Below are positions 7,840-19,337 of a stretch of 24,335 bases of DNA, in pieces (position 1 is the stretch's first letter; every line of letters begins with the position of its first letter). Source of the stretch: Rhizophagus sp. LPA8_4_AMF (taxonomy: Eukaryota > Glomeromycota > Glomeromycetes > Glomerales > Glomeraceae). Made by a program: the position numbers and the translations under genes. The stretch is taken from assembly GCA_021464525.1 (NCBI GenBank), contig JADRCO010000941.1, forward strand, positions 1 through 24,335, given 5' to 3'. The notes under the pieces are model-generated. The model saw nothing but the letters and a program-made list of their open reading frames with translations. It made no database searches and was not told the DNA's origin.

Positions 7840-8375
7840 TGTACAGTATAATATTGATAATTGATAAATCCTCTATTACAGCCTAAAATAAGAAATTAAA
7901 ATTATTGTATTATCTACACTAAATAATTTAATAGTTTATTATAAAATTACTTACAAGCATTTTATCAATGCTTTTTAAATGGTCATTTTTCCTATTATTA
8001 TATTCTTCAAATATAACATTCACATATGGCATCACTTTCTTAACATTCTATAATGATAAATTATTAATAAACGATCTTGTAATATCAATCTTTAAATTAA
8101 TAGATACCTCATTAAGAACTATCATTTGGATAATGCATCCATTATTTTATTTTGAAACTGAATTATTATTTCATTAAATATGCTCATTTCACCAGAAATT
8201 GATTCTGATTTCATTTTCAATTTCTCCACATCCTTAACTAAATCATTTAATTAATCAGATATTAGAGGCAAATGCTCTAATTCTTCATAATAAATTAACT
8301 CCATCATACTGTTTATATTATTCACAATTTTAGCATAAGATACAGAAATATTTTTACTGAATTCTGACAATAAAT
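7840..8375 (-). pseudogene. Relic of an unknown coiled-coil protein with a preserved intron
   Basis: The exon at 8375-7955 reads LLSEFSKNISVSYAKIVNNI and continues as a long heptad-like helical stretch (NDLVKDVEKLKMKSESISGE), with a stop in the middle, a frame change near 8140 and another stop near 8040. A clean GTAAGT donor follows at 7954 and a TTTTAG acceptor at 7883, giving a 72-nt intron typical of this genome. Beyond it the frame closes within 20 codons. It lies just upstream of the channel relic on the same strand, but nothing links the two as one gene. Family not recognised. Confidence 0.45.
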
Positions 8376-9015
8376 CTATTTATAAAAGTATCATTAGTTA
8401 TATATCTTTAATTAGTGTTGTCATGGGACATATTGAACAGCCCAGACTGAACAGTTCAGTTCATGTTCATTATAGTTTTCATGTCTAATACACATTAATG
8501 CTAGCTGAACTTCATTATAATTCCAGCCAAAAGATTTTAAGGTTGGTTAACAGATATGGATTACAACACATATGCAACTCTGCCAATAACAATGGCAATT
8601 TAAAATATACAGTACCTACTTCTTAAAGTAAGTTAGCAAATTTATTAAATTATTGAATATCTTAAACTGAAACCTAAAAAGAAATAAAGAGATATTTTAT
8701 TAAACAATAAAATAAAACAAGAAAAAACAAATTATTAAAAATGTTTCTCAAATAAACAAAAAAATATTCCTGCTCATACTTACACTCATTTATTCTTTCA
8801 TTAAAATCTCAAGTCTGGTCTGTTAAAGCTAACTTTCCTATAAAAAGAAGAAAGAAATGTCAATCAATACATTTCACAAATAAATAAAGAAAAAACTTCA
8901 CTAATATATATAGTACTCACCATTTCTCATCTGTCAAAACCAGTATTCTTACAAAAAAGAGGAAAGAGAGAAACATTTCAAATAAATAAATAAAAAATAA
9001 TAAACTGCCTATTTA
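8376..9015. other. Non-coding stretch with a small palindrome
   Basis: No gene is supported. A perfect short palindrome ACTGAA-CAG-TTCAGT sits at 8446-8460 within a locally less AT-rich block (8418-8560) that may be a fragment of a mobile element. Around 8840-8980 the sequence has repeated purine-rich AAAGAAG/GAAAGAGAG words. Confidence 0.3.
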
Positions 9016-9019
9016 AATA

Positions 9020-9431
9020 CACCTAGCCATTCCTTGTCAAATTGATTTCATGCCAAAGCCAGCATTTCTCAATATTCTGCCATATTTTGGCAAAAAGTAT
9101 ATTACAATCAGATGCATGACAAGAATATTTTCTGCCTTGTCAATAACTTCAAGAATTTGAGGATTTATATTGGTCTTAGAAATTTTTTCTTGTCCTTTTC
9201 CAACTTAAAATGGGAATGAAATATATAGTATATAAACTTTATAAGTTCTAATTACTCATAAAAATTTTGAATTCTTTTATTTATCATTGTTTTGATTTCT
9301 GAATGAACTATTGTTCCAACTCCTAGCTACTCCTTTTAATAATCCTGCAATTATTCTTCTTTCATTAATATTTACATAATTACTATCAATATTTATCTTA
9401 TAAATAAATATTTGATAAGTAAACTCTGAAC
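9020..9431 (-). pseudogene. Relic of an unrecognised protein, two exon-like pieces
   Basis: A minus-strand piece starting after a TTTTAG acceptor at 9432 reads FTYQIFIYKINIDSNYVNIN followed by RRIIAGLLKGVARSWNN, then stops near 9275. A second piece at about 9190-9020 reads KTNINPQILEVIDKAENILV and then KYGRILRNAGFG before a stop. Both have protein-like composition in otherwise low-information DNA. I do not recognise a family, and they need not belong to the same gene. Confidence 0.4.
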
Positions 9432-9668
9432 CTAAAATAATTAAACAAAAGATAAAAATGGCATTTTAAACTTTCTACTTCCAAAGTATAAAAATTATAT
9501 TGGATTTTCCTTTGATATTATATTTTCTTTCAATTTCCTAAGTTTTTTCAATCTGTGAAATATTTACTCTTGTCATCAGTAATTAAGGAGAATTTCCATA
9601 CATTTCTTGCATCATTGTAAATATTGTATAAAGTCAAATGAAATTGATGATTTGAAATTATTATTTTC

Positions 9669-9850
9669 TTAAAATTTCTCAGATGAAACATTGAATTTCC
9701 ACAGTTCAATATCTTTCACCTTTATGTTATCAGGAGTACCAATCTTTTTCCTATCAGAATCTTTTAGGTGTCCAATAATCTTGTTAGTTTTGATATCATC
9801 AACTATTTGGAGTGAGAGCAATATAATTTATATCATTGTCATCCTGTAAC
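9669..9850 (-). pseudogene. Crinkler (CRN) N-terminal domain fragment
   Basis: Positions 9812-9669 read 47 residues containing IVDDIKTNKIIGHLKDSDRK and then IKVKDIELWKFNV, followed by a stop at 9669. This is the layout of the ubiquitin-like Crinkler N-terminal domain: a VDxxKxxxIGxLKxxI helix and, about 25 residues later, the DLxLWKV strand. CRN-type proteins were first known as host-directed effectors of oomycetes and also occur in Rhizophagus. The stretch just upstream (9850-9815) reads in another frame, and no DWL or C-terminal effector domain remains, so this is a dead fragment. Further upstream (10120-9850) isolated scraps such as IIGKFSGKPLNIDANKVYMD are seen but unassigned. Confidence 0.6.
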
Positions 9851-10194
9851 ATAAAAATAGTTTATAGATACCAACATTATTATAAATTAGTATTATTTTA
9901 ACATTTTTTGTTATGATAATCTTATTCTCATCATTGATATTCCCATGCCTATTTTTGCATCATTAAGTACTTATTTTTTTATTTTATTTGCCATAGTTTT
10001 TGCAGATACAGTACTGACAGACATTGTTTTTTGTATATCTATCTATCCATATAAACTTTATTGGCATCAATATTGAGTGGTTTGCCTGAAAATTTGCCAA
10101 TTATCATTTCCATTCTTTTTTTTCCTTATTATTTTGTTAAGTTATATTTAAGTTAACTTTATAACTTTAATATTAAAATTGTTAATGTTTAAAT

Positions 10195-10852
10195 CCATAA
10201 ATTCTTTTGCATGAATGAAATCTTGGCAAATATTCCAATAAACTTCTCCTCATCCTGATATTTGGAACTTATTACTTCACAGACAATACCTATTATATAT
10301 ACAGATTTTATCTTTATTTTTTAACATATAGTTTGGACACTTGCTTCTTATTTTAAATTATTGCTATATTGTATTTGTAATTATTAATTACATCCTAGCA
10401 TTTTGAATGCAATATCTTTAAATTTTAATATGACTTTGCTATTATGAAAGTTTTTCTATTTCTATAATTCCTTTTTTCTATTTATACTTCATCAAGTTTA
10501 TTGACTTATTAATTATACCATATATTTGGAGTTGAACTAATGTGATAACAGTGTTGTTTATTTGCTTGCCAACCTTATTTCTATCTGCTCTTTTAATATG
10601 CCATAGGCACATTTGTATTTAGTGTTTAGCATACAGAAATCTACACATAATCCTTATCTGTTATAAGATAGCCTGATTTTGGTTTACATTTTTAAATTAA
10701 AAAGAACCTTTTTTTATATTAATTTGCTTATAACTAGTTCTACTATTTGTATGCCCACTTTCTAAAAACTTTATGGTCATCATTCATTTTGCTTTAAGAG
10801 CCTTAAAGCAATCCATTTACTTTTGTTTAGAAGAGTGAGAGCGATGAGAAAC
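10195..10852 (-). pseudogene. MULE-like (Mutator superfamily) transposase relic
   Basis: Pieces in order on the minus strand: a Cys/His-type DNA-binding stretch around 10840-10700 (MDCFKALKAK and IKFLESGHTNSRTSYKQ), then ITDKDYV near 10660, then an open stretch 10618-10478 starting IQMCLWHIKRADRNKVGKQ, and later a scrap at 10310-10195. The pattern TD(K/x)D, then C-x-W-H-I-K-R-A, is the hallmark of the MULE transposase core around its second catalytic Asp. Several frameshifts and stops separate the pieces, and no terminal repeats are evident, so it is an old inactive copy. Confidence 0.5.
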
Positions 10853-11377
10853 CATAGTAACAACAGAAATAACAAAAATATTAGGTATTATACATGAATA
10901 ATATTATAATTTCAGCAAATATTGAACAATTTGTTAGTAAGAAAACAATAGCAAATCCTTATATGAGTTTAAAATATTTTTCATTTTTGCATATTGATTT
11001 AATATTAACTTCAGTGATTTTGGAGTAACTAAATGATGCAATGATCTTTGTATTATTTATTCTCAGGCTAGAATTCTTCTTATTTTCTATTACTTAATTT
11101 TCTTTTTAATATAAAAATTAAGAGAAATTATAATTCCCATTTGTTTTTTTTTAAAAAAGTAACATTTGATTTCTTTTTTTTTATGAAATTGCCATTGTCT
11201 TCTATTATTATTATGAATTTATAATCATTGTCCAGAAATCATTGTAAAGGAACCTCAGGTAGCACAATTATTAATAGTGACAGCCCACAGGAAGTCATGT
11301 GACGTTTGAATACGTGCTTTGTGAGTCTTCTGCCATTAATTCACTTGGATTTTTAATAATTCTAATATTATTTTCTA
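10853..11377. other. Non-coding stretch, possibly edge of the MULE copy
   Basis: No gene is supported. A minus-strand open stretch near 11090-10960 (IENKKNSSLRINNTKIIASF) is coding-like and might be the N-terminal part of the adjacent transposase relic. At 11265-11335 there is a less AT-rich block with the word GTCATGTGAC at 11294-11303. Confidence 0.25.
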
Positions 11378-11620
11378 CTATATTTCCTGTCCAAATTCTA
11401 TTCCACGATTTCTTGGTATGTTATTATTGTAATTTCTATCAGCAACCATCATACGAATATTCATAGTATCAATAAAATATTTAAAGAAAAAAATAATCGT
11501 TGCAGTTGAAGGTAAAGATGTATAGCTTTTAATCAAACTGGAACAACAGAGAAACTCTCTTACAGAAATAACTAACAGGTTATTTAGATTATATATGGAA
11601 TACAAATGACTGCTTAGCAT
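11378..11620 (-). other. Open frame of 80 codons, probably a relic
   Basis: An ATG-initiated frame ending at 11378 whose second half (DTMNIRMMVADRNYNNNIPR) looks like real protein while the first half is hydrophobic and serine-rich. The sequence upstream shows no leader or intron pattern that would make it a complete gene. I do not recognise it. Its composition and setting among dead transposons suggest a piece of a transposon protein rather than a small host gene. Confidence 0.3.
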
Positions 11621-12060
11621 TGATGGTACAATTTTGGACTGTTCAATTTATAGGATCTTTCAAAATTTTCCATACATAGCTCTGTTATTTAGTGATCCAT
11701 GAATGTAATAGGGTCCTTTCCATTACATTTATTATTTTACATTGCTTCTTTTTCAATTTTATAGAGTATTAATTCTATTTTTACCAATAATTGTTGTATT
11801 TTAAATTATTATTTTTTTATTTTTCTTTTTATTCAGAAAGTGAATATTTCAAGTATTATAATTTAATGTAATTTCTATCATATGATTATAAATAAAATTG
11901 TAAAATAAAGATTTGTATTTTTTATCTAATATCGATATATCCTAATAGTTATATTTCAAACTTTATAAAGCAATATTGTTATAATAATGTACTTTATGAA
12001 ATTGTATCACATTTAATCAAATACCCATTAATATATTGTTATGTTTACTTCAATTCACTG
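11621..12060. other. AT-rich stretch with no visible feature
   Basis: Apart from a short less AT-rich block at 11640-11720, this is low-information A/T sequence. I see no gene, structured repeat or regulatory site that I can support. Confidence 0.4.
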
Positions 12061-12243
12061 TCAAAATTTGAGTGATGTGTCTTTCAAAGAGATGCTTATT
12101 GTAGAGATTACAGAGACTACATTGGCTGGAATATCTATGGGTTTTAAGGCTAGTTCAAGATCATCTATAGTACTGATTGAGTTAATCACTTTGCTGATGT
12201 CTTGTAAAGAATCCACAGTCCTTTTGGTGAGTTTGTGTATCTT
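12061..12243 (-). pseudogene. Short coding-like frame, family unknown
   Basis: The minus strand is open for about 60 codons from 12243 to the stop at 12061-12063 and includes VDSLQDISKVINSISTIDDL followed by LKPIDIPANVVSVISTISIS. The alternation of hydrophobic and polar residues is more protein-like than the overlapping plus-strand frame (12041-12295), which I take to be its mirror. There is no start codon in a sensible place, so this is probably an internal exon fragment. Not recognised. Confidence 0.35.
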
Positions 12244-12439
12244 CTATCATGATCACAACTTATATATAGACATGGTCCAAATGATAGAAAAATAATAGTA
12301 CTTCAGGTATTTTATACATGAATGATTCTTTAACGCTTGGTGACAAATTTATTTTAGCAGAAAGTAAATTTTTATCTCAGATTTAAAATCGTGTATTTCT
12401 TTACCTCTATGGTAATAATAACTTATTAAATATTCAAGC

Positions 12440-12800
12440 TCTGTAAGATTCATTACTCTTTTGATATTGTAATAAACCAAGTTTTTCTTATACGTTATCT
12501 TTTACTATAGATTAAGAAATTTAATTAAAATTTTCTAATATATAGATGTTAACTCTGTCATATGCTTTTGCCATATCTTGTAAAATATATCCCAAATTTT
12601 TTTCTTCTTTTGCATCTTGAATAATTTCATTTAAAGTAAATAATGGTTTAAATACATTTAATATACAGCATGTGCTTGTAGGTCAGAAAATGTTCACTAT
12701 ATATACAATAGTCCACATCCAATAATCTATAATTTAAAACCAATATCATAGTTTTTTATCTTACTTTAGGAAAGTATAATTGGTCGTATGTTAAGTTTAA
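12440..12800 (-). pseudogene. LINE-type reverse transcriptase relic
   Basis: The frame 12661-12521 encodes LFTLNEIIQDAKEEKNLGY followed by ILQDMAKAYDRVNIYILE. The D-M-x-K-A-(Y/F)-D-x-V block is reverse transcriptase motif A of non-LTR retrotransposons, including the first catalytic Asp. Some 40 codons upstream, after stops, NIRPIILS (near 12790-12765) matches the conserved N-x-R-P-I segment at the expected distance. The later motifs, including the YxDD box, are not found downstream, and stops interrupt the frame. It is a truncated old LINE copy; no poly-A tail or target duplication could be recognised. Confidence 0.75.
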
Positions 12801-13835
12801 ATTATGCTCCCATGGTTTGGTTTGGTTTGGTTTTATTTGGAAATCGTGTACATTTATATATTTTATATTTATATAAAGTAATTAAAATCCAAAATTAACC
12901 TTATTGATATGAGTTAGGTTGAGTTCCATCTGGTTTTTACATCTTAAATGAAATGTAATCTATTTGTAAAGAAAATGGTATATTATTAAATAATTATATA
13001 GCTTTAATATGTTTCATATTCATTAAATTAAATACTATTGTAAATAAATATATAGAGCTGGCAATATTATGTTAATATTTAGCCTCATCATTTGGTATGC
13101 TATGTTGTTTATTAGTAAGTTTCTTTAATGATAAGCCATTCAAAAATAAGCCTGCAAGATCATGAAACATGTTATCAAAGATTATTGGAAAAATTTGGAA
13201 AAACAAAAGGAATGCTCCAAAGAAACAGGTTGTCTATATTCTGTAAGATTACTATAGAATATAAATATTTCTAACTTAAGTATTATTTACTATGTGAAGC
13301 TATGAATGTCATAATTAAGAAGATTGAGGCTTTGGAATAGAAAATGTATTTGGCCATCTTTACTGTTCATTGCAGAACAATGATTAAGTCAGTGAGAATG
13401 GTATATATAGTAATTGAAGTTATTTAATAATTTTCTGATGGGTCAGCAGCTGATTATGTAAATCTAAATATTGTCTTTATATAAAGTGCCAGTTTCTTTG
13501 AAAAAATCTTGTCAAATTCTAACTCTTTCCATGTAAGTACACCTTCATTTTAGTTCTTATTTAAAACTTTTAATTAAGACCATTTGACATTTTTGTTGGT
13601 TCTTATTAATAAAAATTTTTGGCCAGATGATCAATGAGAAAGAGTTTTTTACATACCATATCTATTATAATTAAATTGGTAATAATAGTGATATAGTAGT
13701 AAAGTTATATTATCTCAGTAGATGATTCTCAATTAGAATAACTAAGGAATATTCTTTGATATAATCTCCTAAAGACTTAATAATATAAGTGAATATTGAA
13801 CTTTATTTTAATAATAATTAATAATTACTCTATTT
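12801..13835. other. Non-coding stretch with small repeat and unassigned scraps
   Basis: Bases 12812-12835 are a GGTTT microsatellite (about four to five units). On the minus strand near 13175-13080 a coding-like piece reads DNMFHDLAGLFLNGLSLKKL and ends in a stop; it may derive from the same LINE or another element but is not recognised. The remainder shows no gene. Confidence 0.3.
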
Positions 13836-14787
13836 TTGATAAATTGTATTTTCTTTGTAATACAATCTTTGATAATAAACTCTTTTCTTTATAGAAGATT
13901 GTTAATATGTATACTACTCAGATATTTGTCAAAATTATTTATAAAAAAGGAGTACTACCTAAATATATGTAAAGTTGATAAGATTTCTCTATCACTTATA
14001 TTACCAGATTTTGCTAATACAAAATCCTTGTATTCTAGGTTATGATGCTGCTGAAAATTCTATATTGTTATTTCCACCCTTTTAAATATACTTTGACCTT
14101 TTTTGTTTACTACAATTAATTTGAATATATGCTTAAATTACATATTAAAATTTCATTTTTCTTACTAATTTTAACAATAGTGATCTTTGTACTTCATATT
14201 CTCTAAATTTTGATTCAAAAATTTAGTAGAGTAATAAAATAAGAATTATAAATTATAATTTAATATGAGTATCAGGGTTTAATATGAGTACCACCTAAAT
14301 TCACTGCAATTCTATATTTGAGTGATTTCAGTTATATCATTTATAAAATTTATTACAATATTACCAAACCTGGCAAGTTATAATCATTGTGGTAAGTATT
14401 GTAATAAATTGATATCCTTATAATAATAAAGCTATATTATATGTATAATAATGTGTCTTCTGTAGTCCTCTATAGCATTAGGTATCCAGAAAAAAGTGGC
14501 TACTCCATTACGCCTCTAAATTAGGAACTGTTATCAGATAAAATGTGAAATTTATATATACTATAATTTATTCATTTTTCTTAAGTATTAGACTTAAAAG
14601 CAGTACTGATAATTTTCATTTCAATATGATGTTGATTCCTTACATTTATTTTTTTAAGTTGCAATTTTTACAAAGTTCTCTTAGTATCATATTCTGCCAT
14701 TACTTCTAAGATGATGTTTTCTGAGAATTTTGATTTTTCAATGACTATTTATTATATTTATGGTTGTGATGCTAACACTTATTTTAG
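13836..14787. other. Non-coding stretch with one weak minus-strand scrap
   Basis: On the minus strand from about 14040 to 13950 an open piece reads NLEYKDFVLAKSGNISDREI, then a stop and a further readable stretch to about 13890. It has protein-like composition but no recognisable family. At 14263-14295 the sequence AATATGAGTA(T/C)CA is repeated twice in tandem. Nothing else is supported. Confidence 0.25.
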
Positions 14788-15152
14788 GCGAGCATACAGA
14801 TACCTATTTTGCATTTTGAACAATTTCCAAGTATATCCAAGATATATACAATGGAATTATTATTTGAAAATAAAGAATTTTTGAAGTATGAATCAATTAA
14901 TTATATGAAAATAGGAGATATAAAAATGAGAGCATATATACAAAATTTATTTCATATGTAAAAATCCATAGAAGAAAAAAACCCTTCAAATGATGCTGAA
15001 TTTACACAAATATTAAAAATTTTCATAGAATTTTAAATAATTCTGATAATTAAAAAAAGAACTTATTCTTCCCATGTTAGATCTACCAAGCTTCATTTGG
15101 AACATTACTTCTAGTATAATTTGCAAATATAATCTAATAAGTGTTCATTTGT
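14788..15152 (+). pseudogene. Plus-strand relic of an unknown, probably lineage-specific protein
   Basis: After a plausible TTATTTTAG acceptor at 14787, one frame is open for 57 codons: IPILHFEQFPSISKIYTMEL, then FLKYESINYMKIGDIKMRAY, stop at 14959. The same frame continues past the stop with KNPSNDAEFTQILKIFIEF to 15036, and after a frameshift LILPMLDLPSFIWNITSS reads on to about 15150. The overall composition is clearly coding. I cannot assign a function. Two interruptions make it non-functional. It is one of few relics here on the plus strand. Confidence 0.45.
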
Positions 15153-15431
15153 AATAATATGGTTTGATTTGTTAATTAAAAAAAGCATTTTGATTTCTTG
15201 TATTTTTATATAACTATAAAAGAGTTTAAAATAACAAATTTTGATTTGGGTGTGACATTTTGAGTTCATTTTCCACTAGATTATTCTGTTTCTACAGCTC
15301 GCTTTTTGTTTGTTGCAATTTATAAAACCTTGAGAATTTTACATTCTGAAGACATTGGTGAAAAATATTAATGTCTTTTACATCGAGATAGCTTGTTGTT
15401 TCTGATTATATATTTTCATAATAAGCTTTTT

Positions 15432-15840
15432 ATTCATAAATACTTGGTAATCATGTGCCCAGGTGATCTTGTATGAAAAGGAGCTAGTATACACCTGATA
15501 ATGGAAATTATTATTGTAAAATATATTATTTCAAATAAAATGTTCAAATTTCATGTTTAAGTTTTGATCCCTATTCTCCATTCTGAATGTTATGCAAATC
15601 TTCCAAGTATCATGAATATGGTTCCTGTGATTGCGAGTCCTAACTTCATCTCTTACAGCCTGTTGAGAACATTGAATGAAAGATGATACAACAAAATGCT
15701 TGAAGAAATGCAGCTGGTTTGACATTTTGACATCCCTTATGCATACTGGGCGAAGATTGGCATTATTATATGGGTAAAGCATCGGAAATCCATTCATAAA
15801 TACTTGATAAATATGTGTCTGTATGATTTTGTATGAAAAG
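15432..15840. repeat. 49-bp direct repeat flanking an 88-codon open frame
   Basis: Bases 15432-15480 and 15792-15840 are direct repeats of equal length (both start ATTCATAAATACTTG and end TTGTATGAAAAG) with some mismatches in the middle, 360 bp apart. Between and partly within them lies a minus-strand open frame (15797-15531) including VCIRDVKMSNQLHFF and AVRDEVRTRNHRNHIHDTWK. In the minus direction both repeats read as similar peptide (YKI..., YQVFMN), so this may be a tandem duplication within a former coding region. Product not recognised. Confidence 0.4.
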
Positions 15841-18800
15841 TTAATGGAAAATTATTTCTTTTTTTAAGAAAACCATTTGGGAGATTTATAAAATATTCAA
15901 AATTTATGAAGTGATTGAATATTAAGAGGAAGGGAATTTATCATAAGTAAAAATTTATCTATATTTATATTTAAATCTCATTTAAATTTTAGACCCTATG
16001 TTGTCTTATTATATAAAAGAATAGTAGAAAGTAAATACTAATGTATATTTGTTAATTTATTCTGAGTATTAATATTAATATGTAGATTGCATTATTATTT
16101 TTTTTTTTTAGAAATAGTATATATGATAGTATAAGAATTAAAATGGAGGAAAGATTTTTTAAAGGGGGGAAGGGATATATAAATATTCTCATAACAAAAT
16201 GTGGCAGTGCAAAAAATTTTGTTTATCAGGCTACACAGCAACTGGGCTTTTTCCGAAAAAATAATAACTGTTGATCCGTAATTATTGATTTTGAATATAT
16301 TATTTTTTTGTTTAGTTGAGGCTTACCAAACTGATTTAACTGATTAGAGGTTACAATCATTACATAAATTTTTATTTTATATGTACATGTATAGTAATGA
16401 TTTGTATTTATTCCTATTATTATATAACAATATGAGATTATAACCACTTAAATTTTAGTATTAAATTTTGTAAATTATATTTATAGGAACGAGTTTAATA
16501 GTATATATTGTATTGTTTATTTCTCCTAAATCGAATTATAAACAGAATCAAATATGACATGAAATTCCACCCTCCAATATTTGCTAATGCTGCTGCGGTG
16601 ATGATCACTGCGCAGTAAATTTTTTGACATTTTTCATTATAAAAACCATGTCTGATTTTTTTCCCATTATAAAATTTTTAGCTCTTTCCTAACAGAAAAA
16701 TTACTTCTAATGTACAGGATTAAAGAAAATTTTATACTACACGATTTTATAATTGTAAAGAATGATTGTAAAATAAAGGTAATAAGGTCAAATTGATTCT
16801 GCAGTTTATATCATTCCAAAGCTTCAACTTCACCTGTCAGTATATGTAATGAAATAACAAAGCAAAGTCATATTTACTGTGTGTTTCCATTTAATGATTT
16901 GGCATTATCTTGGAGATTAGTAATTCAGGCTAATACTTATTATTCTACTTCATAGTTAACTATAATATTATAATATTCGATAACTTTCGCTGCTGTAATA
17001 CTTTTCTATCTTTTTTGGAAGTAATAAATTCAGAAGGAGCAATAAAATTATAATATATTTTTTTTACATATGAATATAATGTATTTTAGTTGATAAAAGA
17101 AGTAACTTTCCAATTATATTGAATTATTGAAAACTATCAAAAAAAAGTGCGTCGTTTAATCTTTGCTTATACTTGAATATTTACAGTATTTAGTTTAAAA
17201 TTTCAATAATAGCTTATTCGAAAAGTTAACATCAAAAATTGTTTTATATGATTAATCAGATAATTACTGGATCGAGTTGTGAATCTTTTTTTTATAATAA
17301 TTTATTAAATATGTATTTGCGAACATAATCTCTGAACTTGGGGAAAATTCCGTACAAAATCTGGACACCAAGGAAGACAAAAATTATTAAAAGCAAAATT
17401 AATTTTCCAAAAACAACGACTAACTTTGCTTTCTTTTAATTAATGTTAAACATTTCCAGCAAGTTTACAACATCATTTTCTATGATTTCTAGATATACTT
17501 AAGCTGAGATTTGATTATTAACCTTTTTTTTTAGAACTTTATCTTTGGATACGTGGGAAATTAAATTCAAAAAAATATGATTTTTTCTCTTCGTACATAT
17601 TCATATCTTTGTAATGGTTTTATTGAACATGTAATCCTGATGGAATTAAACAGATTATGATGGAATTTAGATTGTATTTTCAAATGTATTATATCGAGAG
17701 AAATATATAAATAATCATACTACGGACGCGGCCAAAATAAAGAATTGTTCCGTTCAAAAACAGTTCATAACCTTATTTTGAAATGGAAAAATCACAAAGC
17801 TATTTGCATTATAAGTATATTTAGTAACAATTCTTTTTTATTTTCCAAAAAAAAACTTTGTTTATTTCTTTTGCCCATACTATATTTAAAGAAATTTAAA
17901 GTTATTATTGATTTTAAAATTTTAAAGTTTGGAGAACTTTACTACTCAAATTCAAAAAGATCGTGAAACTTTTTATTACTTTTCAGCTCCTTATAATAAT
18001 AACTTCTTTTAAATCACCTTAGTTAAAGATTCATTTTAATCTAATTTCATCCAATTAGACATGAGTTTATAAAAAATTTCTATGTTATTATTCTCTTAAT
18101 TGATAGTATAATAAACACATCAAAGAAATTTTATACCATGTATATGAAATTATGTATTATCTCTCAAATACTTTTGTATAATTTATCTATCAATTCAAAT
18201 AATTTAATTCTCAAACTACATTTTATTTTGCTTGTATAAAGCACATTCGCTTCCAAATTTGAATCGGCATCATATTAATGTTTATTATGGTTAATATTTA
18301 CAAAAAGAAACTTATAATGAGAAAAGTCATGAATCTATATAAATATATAGTTCTTATTTTAAACATATTACATAATTTAAAGCATATTAATATAGTCGTT
18401 AAATATTTTATACACTTAATTAGCAATAAAAGAAAAACAACCTAGATGATAATTCTATGGTATAGTGAGAGTTTAGCAAATTTTTCTTTTTGACGAGATT
18501 AATAATAAAGTCCCACCCTAGATTAAATTATATATTTTATAATATATACCATATTTTTATAAATTACAGTATTAATATTTGCATTCCGACTTGATAATTA
18601 TTGTCACAATATTTCATAAGATAACCTTTATTAAAAAGAACATGCAGTACATACTGTAAAGTCTATTTGCAACACCATGTTTATCTGTAACTAAGTTTAT
18701 ACAGTAATAATTTTGATACATGAAATAAAATTGAATAAGAGGAAAATTTTATTATTTTGAAAGAAAATGTTAGCAATAAATCCACTATTGAAGCTATTAT

Positions 18801-19337
18801 TAGCCATATTAGGTTAAAAAAAAATTGATAATTACTATTATAATTATATTTATTGTTGGCCTTTTTCTTACATTTTAATCACAATAAAATTAAAAATATC
18901 TTCAAATCTTAGATTTTATTTGTTCAATTACAAACTAATTTTTTTATTTATGTAAAAAAAAAACAAATTACATATAGTATTCTATAATTAGTGTTGAACA
19001 AAACACAATAATATCAACAAAAAAAAAGCTAATTATAAAATTGTATTAATAGTTAATAATAGGGTTTAAATTTGTTACATCTTATATAAAATAAGGAGTT
19101 TATTTTCAAATTCTTGAAGTTAAATATGTTTTTACAATGTGTTAGTACACCTTTCATATTTTATATACATCACTTTTTTTTAAAATGAATTTTTCATAAT
19201 ATATATTTTATATTTTGTGCAGATGCATGTGTAGAACATTTATTTTTATTTTCTAATTGAATTATTATTCATTTTCGTTTGATAACCTATAAAATGATTT
19301 TTAAGTTAATAAATTTTCAATAAAAATATACAATAAT
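15841..19337. other. Long gene-poor AT-rich stretch
   Basis: About 3.5 kb in which I can support no gene on either strand. Short open frames (for example 16226-16447 minus and 17745-17966 plus) are rich in I, N, K, Y and F as expected from chance in A/T sequence. Small less AT-rich spots occur at 16555-16625 and 17330-17400; the latter has a 34-codon plus-strand scrap (NLGKIPYKIWTPRKTK) without context. Bases just before 19338 are the 3' flank of the kinase gene. Confidence 0.45.

Noticed and set aside
7968..8177. 69-codon plus-strand frame
   Set aside because: It is the mirror of the minus-strand coiled-coil relic, whose composition and splice sites are more convincing.
12041..12295. 84-codon plus-strand frame
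   Set aside because: The opposite strand gives a more protein-like reading in the same place; neither is recognised, and no splice or start context supports the plus frame.
16226..16447. 73-codon minus-strand frame
   Set aside because: Composition (I, Y, N, K, T) is that of chance open frames in A/T-rich DNA, and no exon signals or family match were found.
17745..17966. 73-codon plus-strand frame next to a GC-rich ACGGACGCGGCC spot
   Set aside because: The frame is lysine, phenylalanine and leucine-rich with no motif; the GC spot is too short to interpret.
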